Below are positions 26,756 through 35,766 of a stretch of DNA of 64,000 nt, piece after piece; within the stretch, counting starts at the first letter, position 1, and each line of letters opens with the position of its first letter. The position numbers were made by a program, and so were the translations under genes. The notes under the pieces were generated by a model, which was not told the origin of the DNA, did no database searches, and saw only the letters and a list, made by a program, of their open reading frames with translations. This DNA comes from Anammoximicrobium sp032229885. Lineage in GTDB: Bacteria; Planctomycetota; Planctomycetia; Pirellulales; Pirellulaceae. The stretch lies in assembly GCA_032229885.1 (NCBI GenBank), contig JAVYAJ010000193.1, forward strand, positions 3,954-67,953, given 5' to 3'.

Positions 26756-27718
26756 ATGTTGGAGAGTCGCATGGATGAAAGGGTCAACACGATGCCGGAG
26801 AAACACGGACCGCAGCCGCTGATCGATGGCCCGGTCGGTGGCCGCGCGTTCTACGCGCTTCGTACGAATGCCATCGCGCGCCTGAGCGCCGAAATGCCGC
26901 CGCGCGGCGCAGCGATCGTCATGGTTCAGGCTGCGCTGATCTGCAGTGCGGTCTGCGCGGGCTGGGGCTGTTCGACCACACGGACGTCCGACACGTCACG
27001 CACGGGCATCGAACAGTTGCTGATTTCGAATGCGGTCGACCAAGCGTTGGAAAAATACGACTTCCGCCCGCTGCAGGGAAAAGCCGTCTATCTCGACGAC
27101 CAATATCTCGACGCCGTGGACAAAGGATATCTGCTGTCGTCGATTCGCGAGCAGATCCTGTACAACGGCGGCAGAATCGTGCCCAAGGCTGACGACTCGG
27201 ACGTTACGCTCGAGGTTCGCAGCGGCGGTGTCGGGACCGACAATCAGGAGCTGTACGTGGGCATTCCCAATATGTCAGTCCCCGGTTTGCTGCCGATCGA
27301 GATTCCGCAGATCAAGCTCTGGAATCGCACGAGTCAGATCGGCACGGCGAAACTGGGGATTCTGGCGTATGACACCAAAGCGGGCGTGGTGTATCAACAG
27401 GGAGGCCAATCGCTTGCGCGATCGGACGATACAAAGTGGTTCATGTTCGGGCTGGGGCCGTTCCAATCTGGATCCATCAAGAGCGAAATCGACCAGTCAA
27501 ACCGGAATCCTACGGCGGTCGCCCGGGCGATGCCGCACGGATCCCAGATCTTGGTCGCGGATCGGGCGGCGCCGTTGGCCACGGCCGAAGCCCACACGGC
27601 CAATTCTCCGCGAGCTATCGGGCTGCCGGGCCCGCCCGGATCATTTCCAGCCCCCGAAACACCGGAGATGATCGCTTCGCCGATGTACCCGGCGTCCTAT
27701 TCGAATTCAGAGCGTTGA
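26756..27718 (+). CDS. Probable lipoprotein or secreted protein of unknown function
   Basis: Up to 320 residues; the true start is uncertain. A hydrophobic leader (about residues 50-68, IVMVQAALICSAVCAGWGC) ends in cysteines before STTRTSDTSRTGIEQLLISNAVDQAL. That last phrase resembles planctomycete lipoproteins with a T-x-R-T-x-x-E-Q-L-L motif (possibly DUF6655). The mature domain is alpha/beta, with a repeated pattern of short strands. The C-terminal 60 residues are Pro/Ala-rich. Possible starts are ATG 26756, ATG 26771, ATG 26792 (preceded by AAAGGG) or an ATG just before the hydrophobic stretch. The lipobox is not canonical. No partner gene suggests a role. Confidence 0.65.
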   Translation: MLESRMDERVNTMPEKHGPQPLIDGPVGGRAFYALRTNAIARLSAEMPPRGAAIVMVQAALICSAVCAGWGCSTTRTSDTSRTGIEQLLISNAVDQALEKYDFRPLQGKAVYLDDQYLDAVDKGYLLSSIREQILYNGGRIVPKADDSDVTLEVRSGGVGTDNQELYVGIPNMSVPGLLPIEIPQIKLWNRTSQIGTAKLGILAYDTKAGVVYQQGGQSLARSDDTKWFMFGLGPFQSGSIKSEIDQSNRNPTAVARAMPHGSQILVADRAAPLATAEAHTANSPRAIGLPGPPGSFPAPETPEMIASPMYPASYSNSER

Positions 27719-27885
27719 CCGGAAGACCTGGGGGCGCCGCGGCGCATTTCGGCATTTCCCTGCAAGTCCCGCGCGGGTATGATGGCAGCCCGAGAACGGA
27801 GTCGCTGCAGGCTCGGTGCGCCCGCGAGCCAGGCTTTGCTTCGAGTTCCACGACCGAAGATTGTCGATAGCTAGGAGGATTGAAC

Positions 27886-29841
27886 GTGCGTCGATCTGCG
27901 TTGTTTGTGCTTGTTCTGTTGAGCTTTTCGATGCTCGCCGGAGTCGCGCCGAGTTGGGCTGCTCGCCCCATCGACAGCCTAGTGCCGCCTACGACCAAAG
28001 GCTTTTTGTCCATTCCCGACGCCGAGCGTCTGCGGCGCGACTTTGAGAAGACTCAACTGGGTGCGTTGGTCAACGACCCGGAGATGAAAGCGTTTGTCGA
28101 AGATTTAGTCCAGCAGATCGAGACCAAGCTGGGACGCACCGAGTCGCGACTGGGGCTGAAGCCAGCGGACCTTCGTGGGGTTCCGGCGGGCGAGGTGGCG
28201 CTGGCGACCATGCAGCCCGGTGGCGATGCAAGGCAGCACGCTTACGGGCTGATCGCCGACGTCACGGGAAAATCGGAACAGACCAATCAACTGCTGGCGA
28301 CCGTGGCCGAAAGAATGCGCGTCAAAGGAGCCAAGTCGAGCGTCAAGCAGGTTCAAGGCGTCTCGTTAACCGTCTATCAGATGCCTCGCCAGCAAGGCGA
28401 GACAACGTCCGAACGGGCGGTGTATTTCGTAACGGGCGATTATCTGGTGGCCGTCGATCACGAAGTGGCGGCCGAGCAGATTTTGACGCGAATCTTGGAT
28501 GCCAGCCAAAAGAGCCTGAAGGACGATGCGGCGTATCAAGCCACGATGAGTCGCTGTCGCGCGGCGGCGCCCGAGGCGCAGCCGCATGTCCGCTGGTTTA
28601 TCGAGCCGTTCGGCTATGCCCAAGCGTTGCGAGCGTCGACCGACGCCCGGAAGAAACGCAGCACCGACCTGTTGAAAGTTCTGGCGAACCAGGGCTTTAC
28701 GGCTATCCAAGGAATAGGCGGCGTGGTCGAGTTCGGGACGGGCGAGCAAGAACTGCTGCATCGAACGTCGATCTACGCCCCACCGGTCAACAGTTCCGGC
28801 GCGCCGTATAACCTGGCGGCGCGGATGATGGCGTTTCCCAACAGCGAGACGGTGGCCCCGCCGCCTTGGGTTCCGCATCACATGACGAACTATCTGACGA
28901 TGCACTGGAAGATGAAAGAGGCGTTCGAGTATTCGAAGACGCTGATCGACGAGGTCGCCGGCGCGCCGGTCTTCGAAGACATCATGGACAGCCTGAAGAA
29001 CGACCCGAACGGGCCGCGGGTCGACATCCGTCAGGGATTGGTCAAGTATTTGGCCGAACGGGTTGTGTTCTTCAGCGACTATCGACTGCCGATCTCGACG
29101 ACCAGCGAACGCTGGATGGTGGGGCTGGAGGTCACGAATCCGGCCGCGGTCCAAGCGACGTTGGACAAGGCAATGAGCTCGGATCCTGGAGCCAAGAAAC
29201 GCGTCATCGGCAAGCATACGGTTTGGGAGGTCATCGAAAACGAGGCGCCCGCCGAGGTCGAAGAACTGGACATCGGCGGGGCCGGCTTCGGCGAGTTTGA
29301 GGCCGAAGACGAAGATGAAGACAAAGACGAGCGACCGCTGCTAACCCATGCCGCGTTCACCGTAGGGTTTGGCCAGTTGTTGGTCGCGTCGCACGTGGAC
29401 TTCATCGAGGAGATCCTGAACCAGGGCGCCGGCCAGGCGACGCTGGACAGCACCAAGGATTTCACGCTGGTCAACGACGCGCTGACAAAGATCGGCGCGG
29501 GCAGCGACGCCGTCCGCTACTTTACGCGAACCGACAAGGAATACCACACCACGTACGAGCTGATCCGAGAGGGCAAGATGCCGCAGTCGGAAACGCTGTT
29601 CGGCAGCGTGCTGAACCGGCTGTTTGCGCCCGATGAAAAAGGCGCCGTGCGCGAGCAACAGATCCGCGGCGACAAGATGCCAGATTACGAGAAAGTCCGC
29701 GGCTACCTGGGGCCAGGCGGCCTGTTCGTCCGCTCCGAAGCCGACGGTTGGTTCGTCGCTGGCTGTCTGTTGAAAAAACCGGCCGACGGCATGGGGCCGG
29801 CCGGCCCGATGGTCTCGCGACGCAGCGCGGAACGCCGTTGA
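27886..29841 (+). CDS. Large secreted protein of unknown function
   Basis: A 651-residue protein with a clear signal peptide (RRSALFVLVLLSFSMLAGVAPSWA, cleavage before ARPIDSL). GTG at 27886 is taken because AGGAGG (27873-27878) is 7 nt upstream; a TTG at 27880 would be too close. The mature protein opens with LVPPTTKGFLSIPDAERLRRDFEKTQLGAL, a layout seen in planctomycete proteins resembling DUF3352-type periplasmic proteins. It contains two similar alpha/beta halves and a short acidic run (EDEDEDKDE) near residue 475. No catalytic motif was recognised. A terminator-like hairpin lies about 165 nt after the stop, so it is probably monocistronic. Confidence 0.8.
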   Translation: MRRSALFVLVLLSFSMLAGVAPSWAARPIDSLVPPTTKGFLSIPDAERLRRDFEKTQLGALVNDPEMKAFVEDLVQQIETKLGRTESRLGLKPADLRGVPAGEVALATMQPGGDARQHAYGLIADVTGKSEQTNQLLATVAERMRVKGAKSSVKQVQGVSLTVYQMPRQQGETTSERAVYFVTGDYLVAVDHEVAAEQILTRILDASQKSLKDDAAYQATMSRCRAAAPEAQPHVRWFIEPFGYAQALRASTDARKKRSTDLLKVLANQGFTAIQGIGGVVEFGTGEQELLHRTSIYAPPVNSSGAPYNLAARMMAFPNSETVAPPPWVPHHMTNYLTMHWKMKEAFEYSKTLIDEVAGAPVFEDIMDSLKNDPNGPRVDIRQGLVKYLAERVVFFSDYRLPISTTSERWMVGLEVTNPAAVQATLDKAMSSDPGAKKRVIGKHTVWEVIENEAPAEVEELDIGGAGFGEFEAEDEDEDKDERPLLTHAAFTVGFGQLLVASHVDFIEEILNQGAGQATLDSTKDFTLVNDALTKIGAGSDAVRYFTRTDKEYHTTYELIREGKMPQSETLFGSVLNRLFAPDEKGAVREQQIRGDKMPDYEKVRGYLGPGGLFVRSEADGWFVAGCLLKKPADGMGPAGPMVSRRSAERR

Positions 29842-30004
29842 GATCCGTGTCGCTGACCGCTCGGCATCACGCTCCTCGCGACCCTGAACACAGACGTGCA
29901 CCGCGGATTTGCGTCCGCCGGCGCCGCACAGGAAGCGAGGTTGACGCGGTCGTTGGCGCCGACGCTTGGCTGGCAGCCAGCGAGCCGCTTGGGTTCATGG
30001 AATG

Positions 30005-30043
30005 AAAAAAGGGCTTGCCGCGAACCACGGCAAGCCCTTTTTT
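30005..30043 (-). terminator. Rho-independent terminator of tRNA-Leu (potentially bidirectional)
   Basis: Perfect 10-bp stem GGGCTTGCCG/CGGCAAGCCC (30011-30037) with a 7-nt loop. It is flanked by six A on the left and six T on the right, so it reads as stem plus U-tract on either strand. It begins 3 nt after the tRNA 3' end and could also end transcripts from the gene stopping at 29841. Confidence 0.92.
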
Positions 30044-30045
30044 AG

Positions 30046-30130
<85 letters not shown>

Positions 30131-30534
30131 CGGCAAATCCGATCCTGAAACCGCTCCCAGTCTACCACAAATCTCCGTCCGTCCAAGGCCTCTCGCGAAT
30201 TTTTGGCGTCCCCCTGGGCATGTTGTCGCCAGCGACCCGCCGGTTCGCCGTCGGCGATATCTCTGGACTCTGGCGGGCATTCGGGGCCGTCTGCCGGCGT
30301 CTCGCGGTCCAATTGGGGCGAGTCCGATTCCGGGGTGGGCGACTTCGTGCCGTGTCGCGATGCGCACTGCACAAAAAAAGGCGTCTCTTTCGAGACGCCC
30401 CACGTTTTCCGCGTGTTTTTGTCGCGATGCCTCGCGCCACTTGGAACAGAACCTCGTCGTATGGACTTCGGTCTGCCGCTGGCGCAGAGACCCTGACGGC
30501 CGTGCGGTCCTTCGGCCCGTGCCCGAGATACCGG
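30131..30534. other. Intergenic region, about 400 nt
   Basis: Upstream region of tRNA-Leu and downstream region of the minus-strand gene ending at 30535. It holds one terminator (next entry) and no supported gene. Confidence 0.6.
30373..30399 (-). terminator. Rho-independent terminator
   Basis: On the minus strand GGCGTCTC-GAAA-GAGACGCC (30399-30380) is followed by seven T (30379-30373). A stable GAAA-capped 8-bp stem. It lies about 135 nt past the stop of the cysteine-motif gene and probably ends its transcript. Confidence 0.88.
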
Positions 30535-30972
30535 CTATTTCTTCTTCAGTTCAAAGCCTTTGGCGAAAGCTTTATCGTTGAACACCAACTGCAACTGCTC
30601 GTCGCCGCTGGCATTGGCCGCCTTGCTCTTGCAGTTGTTGCAGCAAAAGGCAACTTTCACGCCCGCGATCTCGACCGTCAGCTCGGGATTCAGCTTGCGG
30701 CCACTGAACGGGCACTTCACCTCTTTGGCCTGCTTCGTCTCGACCAACTGATGATTGGCCTTGGCGGCATACTTGGCTGGGTGCTTCTGGAACTCGGCCA
30801 GGCAATCCCCGCAGCACAAGTAGACCTTGCCGCCGTTGTAGGCCACAACCTCGGACTGGTCGGCGTCTTCGCCGGAGACCGGACAGTGCGCCTTGAAGTC
30901 GCTCTCAGCGGCGAACAAACTGGCGGACACAAACAACAAGGCGGCCGAAGCCGAAAAAAATCGTTGCATCAT
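30535..30972 (-). CDS. Small secreted protein with two CP(V/F)SG...CC-x2-C metal-binding-like modules
   Basis: A 145-residue protein with a signal peptide (MMQRFFSASAALLFVSASLFA, cleavage near AES). The mature part has two tandem modules: CPVSGEDADQ followed by VYLCCGDCLAEFQKHPAKY, and CPFSGRKLNPE followed by VAFCCNNCKSKA. The spacing and the Phe/Tyr-Cys-Cys phrase resemble YHS/TRASH-like domains that bind transition metals. The second module ends in a basic tail. Such proteins may handle copper, zinc or heavy metals in the periplasm; no transporter gene is adjacent. AAGGAG sits 7 nt before ATG 30972. A strong terminator lies downstream. Confidence 0.82.
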   Translation of the reverse strand: MMQRFFSASAALLFVSASLFAAESDFKAHCPVSGEDADQSEVVAYNGGKVYLCCGDCLAEFQKHPAKYAAKANHQLVETKQAKEVKCPFSGRKLNPELTVEIAGVKVAFCCNNCKSKAANASGDEQLQLVFNDKAFAKGFELKKK

Positions 30973-31243
30973 CGCAACACTCCTTCGTCTCTTGGATGGC
31001 GTTCGAGGCGACTAGCGCGAAACCGCGGAACACGGGAACACGACCCGCGTTGGGAAAATCTCGGCGCACAACGCCTGGACACGTTTCACGCGACCCTGAA
31101 ACGGCGTGACGCGTGCGTCGCAAGATTCTCTCGGGGCTAGATTTCGCGAGGCCTGACACATTATAAAAGTGAGCGCGTGATTTTCAAACTTTCCTTCCAA
31201 GTCAAGAACCGTCCGGCAACACGCCCGACGGATCGAGGTTCCG

Positions 31244-32023
31244 ATGCGTCCGTGGATCCTGGCCGAGACCACTTACACCCATACCCGAGACCATCAATAC
31301 GAAGTCGCCGTGTTGCCCCTGGGGGCTACCGAGCCTCACAATTTGCACCTGCCATACGGCACGGACACGTTCGCCGGCGAAGTGATCGGCCGCGAGATCT
31401 GCGCAGCCGCGCATCAACGGGGCGCCAAAGTCGTGTTGTTGCCGGCCATTGCCTACGGCACCGAGACGAACATGCGCCGTTTGCCTCTGGCGTTGAACGT
31501 GAATCCCACGACGCTGTTTCAGTTCGTGACCGATCTGGTCGAATCGTTGGTGAACAGCAATATCCGCAAGATCCTGCTGCTGAACAGCCACGGCGGCAAC
31601 GATATGAAGCCGCTGCTGCGAGAGCTCGCCGGCAAGTTGTCCGCGCATCTGTTTCTGTGCACGTGGCACAAGGCGATGGCCGACGAGAACCCCAAGATCT
31701 TCTCGCAAGCCGAGGATCACGCCGGCGAAATGGAGACCTCGATGGCGCTGGCCTACTTTCCGGAACTGGTCCTGCATCGGCCTGACGGTAGTCTGGCTGC
31801 CGACAGCGGACAGACCGCCACGACCCGGTTCCGGGCGGTGAACGAGGGTTGGGTGGCCATCACGCGGGCTTGGCATCTGTTGACAACCAATGCCGGCGCG
31901 GGAAATCCTCACGCCGCGACCGCGGACAAAGGGCGACGCTTGATGGAAGTTCTCGTCGACCGTTTGGCTACGTTCCTGGTCGAACTGTCCGAGGCGAAAC
32001 TGGACGAGCGATTTCCCTTTTGA
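31244..32023 (+). CDS. Creatininase-family amidohydrolase
   Basis: A 259-residue protein, the usual size. Metal ligands typical of creatininase are present: GATEPHNLHLPYGTDTF near the start (E30, His, D41), NSHGGN around residue 107 and the Glu in EDHAGEMETS. Known members hydrolyse cyclic amides (creatinine) or N-glycosyl/formamide bonds in cofactor and sugar metabolism, so the substrate is open. The start is the first ATG after GAGGTTCC. It is transcribed divergently from the cysteine-motif gene, with about 270 nt between them. Confidence 0.92.
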   Translation: MRPWILAETTYTHTRDHQYEVAVLPLGATEPHNLHLPYGTDTFAGEVIGREICAAAHQRGAKVVLLPAIAYGTETNMRRLPLALNVNPTTLFQFVTDLVESLVNSNIRKILLLNSHGGNDMKPLLRELAGKLSAHLFLCTWHKAMADENPKIFSQAEDHAGEMETSMALAYFPELVLHRPDGSLAADSGQTATTRFRAVNEGWVAITRAWHLLTTNAGAGNPHAATADKGRRLMEVLVDRLATFLVELSEAKLDERFPF

Positions 32024-32607
32024 TCGGTAATCGCAAATCGCAGTCCGGCCGAACCCGGCCGCTTGTTCGCGGGACGCGCCGGTCGGCGGCTTTGCGCAGT
32101 CCGGATCCCGCCAGCGTGGCGTGGGCAGCCTTGGAGGGATGCGCTCCGTCGCGTCCGTTTCGTTTCGTCGCGTCCATCGCGTCCGCCGTATTTCGCCGTG
32201 CTCCGTCACATCCACTCCGTCACGGCCACGACGGAGTGTGGCACGCGATCAAGTCGTCTCGGCCCCCCAAACGGACGCCCGATCTGGTAGAATCGAAAAA
32301 CTGCCTGCGGCTGGTCGTGTCCGCCATCTGGTCGTGGCGCGCGACCGTGCGAGAACGCGTTTTGTCGCTTGCACATCCTGTGCATTCGCCACACAGTGCG
32401 CCATTTACTACATTTGGTCCCAGTAGAGGCCGGAATTCACTGCTTTTTGCCGTGGAACTTGTCGCTAGAAACGCCATCATACGTACAATACATAATCCTT
32501 TGGGTTTAGCTGTGATTGGCGGGTCCAAGGGTCGATTGCTACTTGAAGTCTTTGCGTCCGGCGTGGGCTGTCTGGGAGAGTTCCTGGAGATCTAACGGTA
32601 TTGGAAC
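32024..32607. other. Intergenic region and upstream region of the HlyD/M50 unit
   Basis: About 580 nt. The left third contains copy 3 of the GC-rich dispersed element. The right part becomes AT-richer, with TACAAT (32484-32489) and CATAAT (32490-32495) strings that could be -10 elements for the operon starting at 32608. No -35 match is convincing. Confidence 0.5.
32133..32247. repeat. GC-rich dispersed element, copy 3
   Basis: Begins GGAGGGATGCGCTCCGTCGC then GTCCGT, followed after about 60 nt by CACGACGGAGTGTGGCACG. The same order of blocks as in the copy at 41018-41112, with scattered changes. Confidence 0.75.
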
Positions 32608-34704
32608 ATGTCTAGCGACCAAACAGTCACTGCTGACACGATCGAGCAGACCAAGCAACAGATCCGCGGACTGGTGAGCGAGATTGCGCAACTGTCCAAA
32701 GGCGATCTTGGTCCGGAGGAGTATTTCCCCGCATTTCTGCAGCGGATCGTCTCGGCGCTGGCGGCTCACGGCGGCGCGGTCTGGGTGGTCCGCGACGGAC
32801 GCCGGCTCGATCTCGCGTATCAGATCAAGATGAGCGAGGCGTTGTTGGCCTCGGATTCGGAGGACGCGCAACGCCATTTCGGCCTGCTGACCCGGATCGT
32901 GGCAACGGGCGAGGCGAGCCTGATTCCGCCGTACTCGGGCACGGCAGACGAGCATGGCGCGGCGAACCTTACCCAGTATCTGCTGGTGTTGGCGCCGATG
33001 CGGAGCGACAATCAGGTCGAGGGCATCGTCGAGATCTTCCAGCGCCCGGACGCGCAGCCTGTAACACAGCGGGGCTATCTGAAGTTCCTCGTCCAGATGT
33101 GCGAGCTGGCTGCCGAATGGCTGAAGACCCGCAAACTGCGGCAGATCAGCACTCGCCATTCGCTGTGGGAGCAAGCGGACCATTTCGCGCGTCTGGTGCA
33201 CGAGCAGTTGGACGTCCGCGAGACGGCATACGTGATCGTGAACGAAGGTCGGCGGATGGTGGGGTGTGACCGCGTCAGCGTCGGCTTGATGCGCGGCCGG
33301 ATCTGCAAGATCGAGGCCATCAGCGGTCAGGACACGATCGAAAACCGCTCGAACATCGTCAACTATCTGGGCAAGCTGGCGACCCGCGTTGTGGCGACCG
33401 GCGAATCGATGTGGTTTGACGGGGATGAAGAAGATCTGCCGCCCCAGATCGAGGAAGCCCTCGACCGGTACATCGACGAGTCGCACACCAAGCGGTTGGC
33501 GATTCTGCCGTTGCGTCGTCCAAAGCGTCTGGTGGATGCGCGGGAAACGGCCACCGGCGAGGCCGACAGCGAGAGCAACGAAGCCAACGAGATCATCGGC
33601 GTGTTGGTCGTCGAACAGATCGAGAGCGATCTGCCCGACGAGGTGGTGCGCTCGCGGACGGATCTGGTCTACGAGCACAGCGCGCGCGCGCTGACCAACG
33701 CGGTGGATCACGAACGGATCTTCCTGATGCCGCTGTGGAAGGCCGTCGGCAAGACGCGGTGGCTGTTTGGGCCGCGGTATTTGCCGAAGACGGTCGCCGC
33801 CCTGGGCGCGTTGGTCGTGTTCATGCTGTGCCTAGTGCTGGTCCCCAAGGATTTCGAGCCCAGCGCCAAGGGCACCTTGCAACCGGTGGTCAAACGCGAC
33901 GTGTTCGTGCCGGTCGATGGCGACGTGATCGACGTCAAGGTTCACGATCGGGACTTCGTCCAGGAAGGCGACCTGCTGGTCAAGCTGCGGAACACCGAGC
34001 TCGAGGTCCGCTATCAGGACGTTCTGGGGCAGATCCAGGTCAAACGCAGCCGCCTGGTGTCCGTGCGACGGTCGCTGTTCGAGCAGACCAACCGTTCCGA
34101 CGCGCGGTCGCGCGACGAAGTCGAGCGGATCCGCTTGTCGGGCGAGGCCGAAGAGCTCGAACAGGAGCTAAAGACCTTGGACGAACAGTACCAACTGTTG
34201 GCCAAGAAACGCGCATTGCTGGAAATTCGCAGCCCGATCGCGGGCGAAGTGATGATGTCGTGGGACGTCCAAAAGTCGCTGATGTATCGTCCCGTGCAGA
34301 TGGGGCAGATGCTGCTGAGCGTCGCGGATCCGCAGGGACCGTGGGAACTCGAGCTGTATATGCGCGAAAGCCGGGCTGGGCACGTCCGCCGCGCGCGCAG
34401 CGATCCGCGGTTGCAGGAGCGTTACCCGGGCGCGGGCGAACGCGTGACCTATGTCCTGGCCACCGACCCGGGAACCACTCGCAATGGTACGGTTCGCGAG
34501 GTCAAGGGAACGACCGAGATTCGCCAGGAAGAGGGCAACATCGTCATGATTCGCGCGGACATCGACCGCGCGCAGCTCGGGGATCCGCATCCGGGCGCGA
34601 CGGTTACGGGCCAGATCTTCTGCGGCCGGCGGGCGCTCGGTTATGTCTGGTTTCACGAAGCCTGGGAATGGCTGCAAATTCACCTTCTGTTCTATCTCAA
34701 GTGA
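32608..34704 (+). CDS. GAF-domain / HlyD-type membrane fusion protein
   Basis: A 698-residue protein joining cytoplasmic sensor-like domains to a periplasmic adaptor. Residues about 30-160 and 195-350 read as two GAF-like domains (LLTRIVATGEASLIPPY, LVLAPMRSDNQVEGIVEIF; VGCDRVSVGLMRGRICKIEAI). A single membrane helix follows (about 390-410, TVAALGALVVFMLCLVLV). Then come a biotinyl-lipoyl-like half (KRDVFVPVDGDVIDVKVHDRDFVQEGDLLVKL), a coiled coil (about 485-535) and a second half (RSPIAGEVMMSWDVQ). The end has a hydrophobic tail, LQIHLLFYLK. First of four same-strand genes. GAF domains on an adaptor suggest a ligand-gated or redox-gated assembly; this is inference. Confidence 0.85.
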   Translation: MSSDQTVTADTIEQTKQQIRGLVSEIAQLSKGDLGPEEYFPAFLQRIVSALAAHGGAVWVVRDGRRLDLAYQIKMSEALLASDSEDAQRHFGLLTRIVATGEASLIPPYSGTADEHGAANLTQYLLVLAPMRSDNQVEGIVEIFQRPDAQPVTQRGYLKFLVQMCELAAEWLKTRKLRQISTRHSLWEQADHFARLVHEQLDVRETAYVIVNEGRRMVGCDRVSVGLMRGRICKIEAISGQDTIENRSNIVNYLGKLATRVVATGESMWFDGDEEDLPPQIEEALDRYIDESHTKRLAILPLRRPKRLVDARETATGEADSESNEANEIIGVLVVEQIESDLPDEVVRSRTDLVYEHSARALTNAVDHERIFLMPLWKAVGKTRWLFGPRYLPKTVAALGALVVFMLCLVLVPKDFEPSAKGTLQPVVKRDVFVPVDGDVIDVKVHDRDFVQEGDLLVKLRNTELEVRYQDVLGQIQVKRSRLVSVRRSLFEQTNRSDARSRDEVERIRLSGEAEELEQELKTLDEQYQLLAKKRALLEIRSPIAGEVMMSWDVQKSLMYRPVQMGQMLLSVADPQGPWELELYMRESRAGHVRRARSDPRLQERYPGAGERVTYVLATDPGTTRNGTVREVKGTTEIRQEEGNIVMIRADIDRAQLGDPHPGATVTGQIFCGRRALGYVWFHEAWEWLQIHLLFYLK

Positions 34705-34737
34705 CTCGACGGATCCCGCGCACTCGGAGTGTCGGCC

Positions 34738-35670
34738 ATGCATATCACGGCATTGTTGATCGCGAACCTGGTTCTAGCCGCCCAGCCCGCCGCGCCCCCG
34801 CGCAGCGCGGATCCGGCGATTCTAGAGCTGCCCAACTGCCTGATTTCGCTGATCGACAACGTGGATCTGCCGGCGCAGGAATCCGGGGTGTTGCACGAAT
34901 TGATCGCCAAGGAAGGCCTGCGGGCCAAAGCGGGAGACGTGTTGGGCAAGGTCGACGAGACCGAGACGCTGTTGCGGCAGAAGGCGGCCAAGTACAAGCT
35001 CGAAGTGGCGACGGAGAAGGCCACGAACGACGCCGAGGTCCGGGTCGCGCGGGCGATCGTCGATCTGGCGAAGGCCGAGTACGAAGAATCGGTGGCCATC
35101 AACGAGCGCAGCGGGGGCAGCGCGATCCCGCCGACGCAGCTTCGCCGCCAGCGAGTCCAGTGGGAGAAGGCCGCCCTGGACTGCGTCGCCGCGGACATGA
35201 ATTTCAAGATTGCCGGGTTGGAGCGAAATGTCTCGGAAGCCGAGGTCGAAGCGGTGGCCAACGAGCTCGAACGGCGGACGTTGCGGGCGCCGTTCGACGG
35301 CGTCGTGGTCGAAATGTATCGCCAGCAGAGCGAGTGGGTGCAGCCGGGCGAACCCGTGCTGCGACTCATCCGGATGGATCGGTTGCGCGTCGAGGGCTTT
35401 GTGAGCGCCAGTCAGTATCTTCCCGAACAGGTCGATGGCGCACCGGTCGAAATCACGGTCGACCTGCCGGGCGCCCAACGGCAGCAACTCAGCGGAAAGA
35501 TCTCGTTCGTCAACCCTCAAGTCGGTTCCAACCGCGATTACCGAGTCTGGGCCGAGGTCGACAACTTGCCGGGTTCGGGCGGGTATCCCTGGCTGCTTCG
35601 CCCGGGGCTGATCGTCCAGATGCGGATCCGGTTGAACCCGTTGGCCAGCGCCGCGCCGGGCCGCGGCTAG
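34738..35670 (+). CDS. Periplasmic HlyD-family adaptor
   Basis: A 310-residue protein with a signal-like start (MHITALLIANLVLAAQPAAPP). It has a first lipoyl-like half with GVLHELIAKEGLRAKAGDVLGKVDETE, a coiled-coil hairpin (about 75-165) and a second half starting LRAPFDGVVVEMYRQQSEWVQPGEPVLRL. This is the standard architecture of a membrane fusion protein without a membrane helix. ATG 34738 is chosen over GTG 34729 because CGGAG gives normal spacing only to the ATG. The gene begins 33 nt after the preceding stop. It probably oligomerises with the two membrane-bound HlyD neighbours. Confidence 0.87.
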   Translation: MHITALLIANLVLAAQPAAPPRSADPAILELPNCLISLIDNVDLPAQESGVLHELIAKEGLRAKAGDVLGKVDETETLLRQKAAKYKLEVATEKATNDAEVRVARAIVDLAKAEYEESVAINERSGGSAIPPTQLRRQRVQWEKAALDCVAADMNFKIAGLERNVSEAEVEAVANELERRTLRAPFDGVVVEMYRQQSEWVQPGEPVLRLIRMDRLRVEGFVSASQYLPEQVDGAPVEITVDLPGAQRQQLSGKISFVNPQVGSNRDYRVWAEVDNLPGSGGYPWLLRPGLIVQMRIRLNPLASAAPGRG

Positions 35671-35766
35671 GCGTTGTGGCTCGCCGGTGGATGCAGCGGC
35701 TTCGTCGTCTGCGGCGCTGAGCGACCTTTCATTCAGTGTGATCGTCGATTCCTCGACGGGATATCC

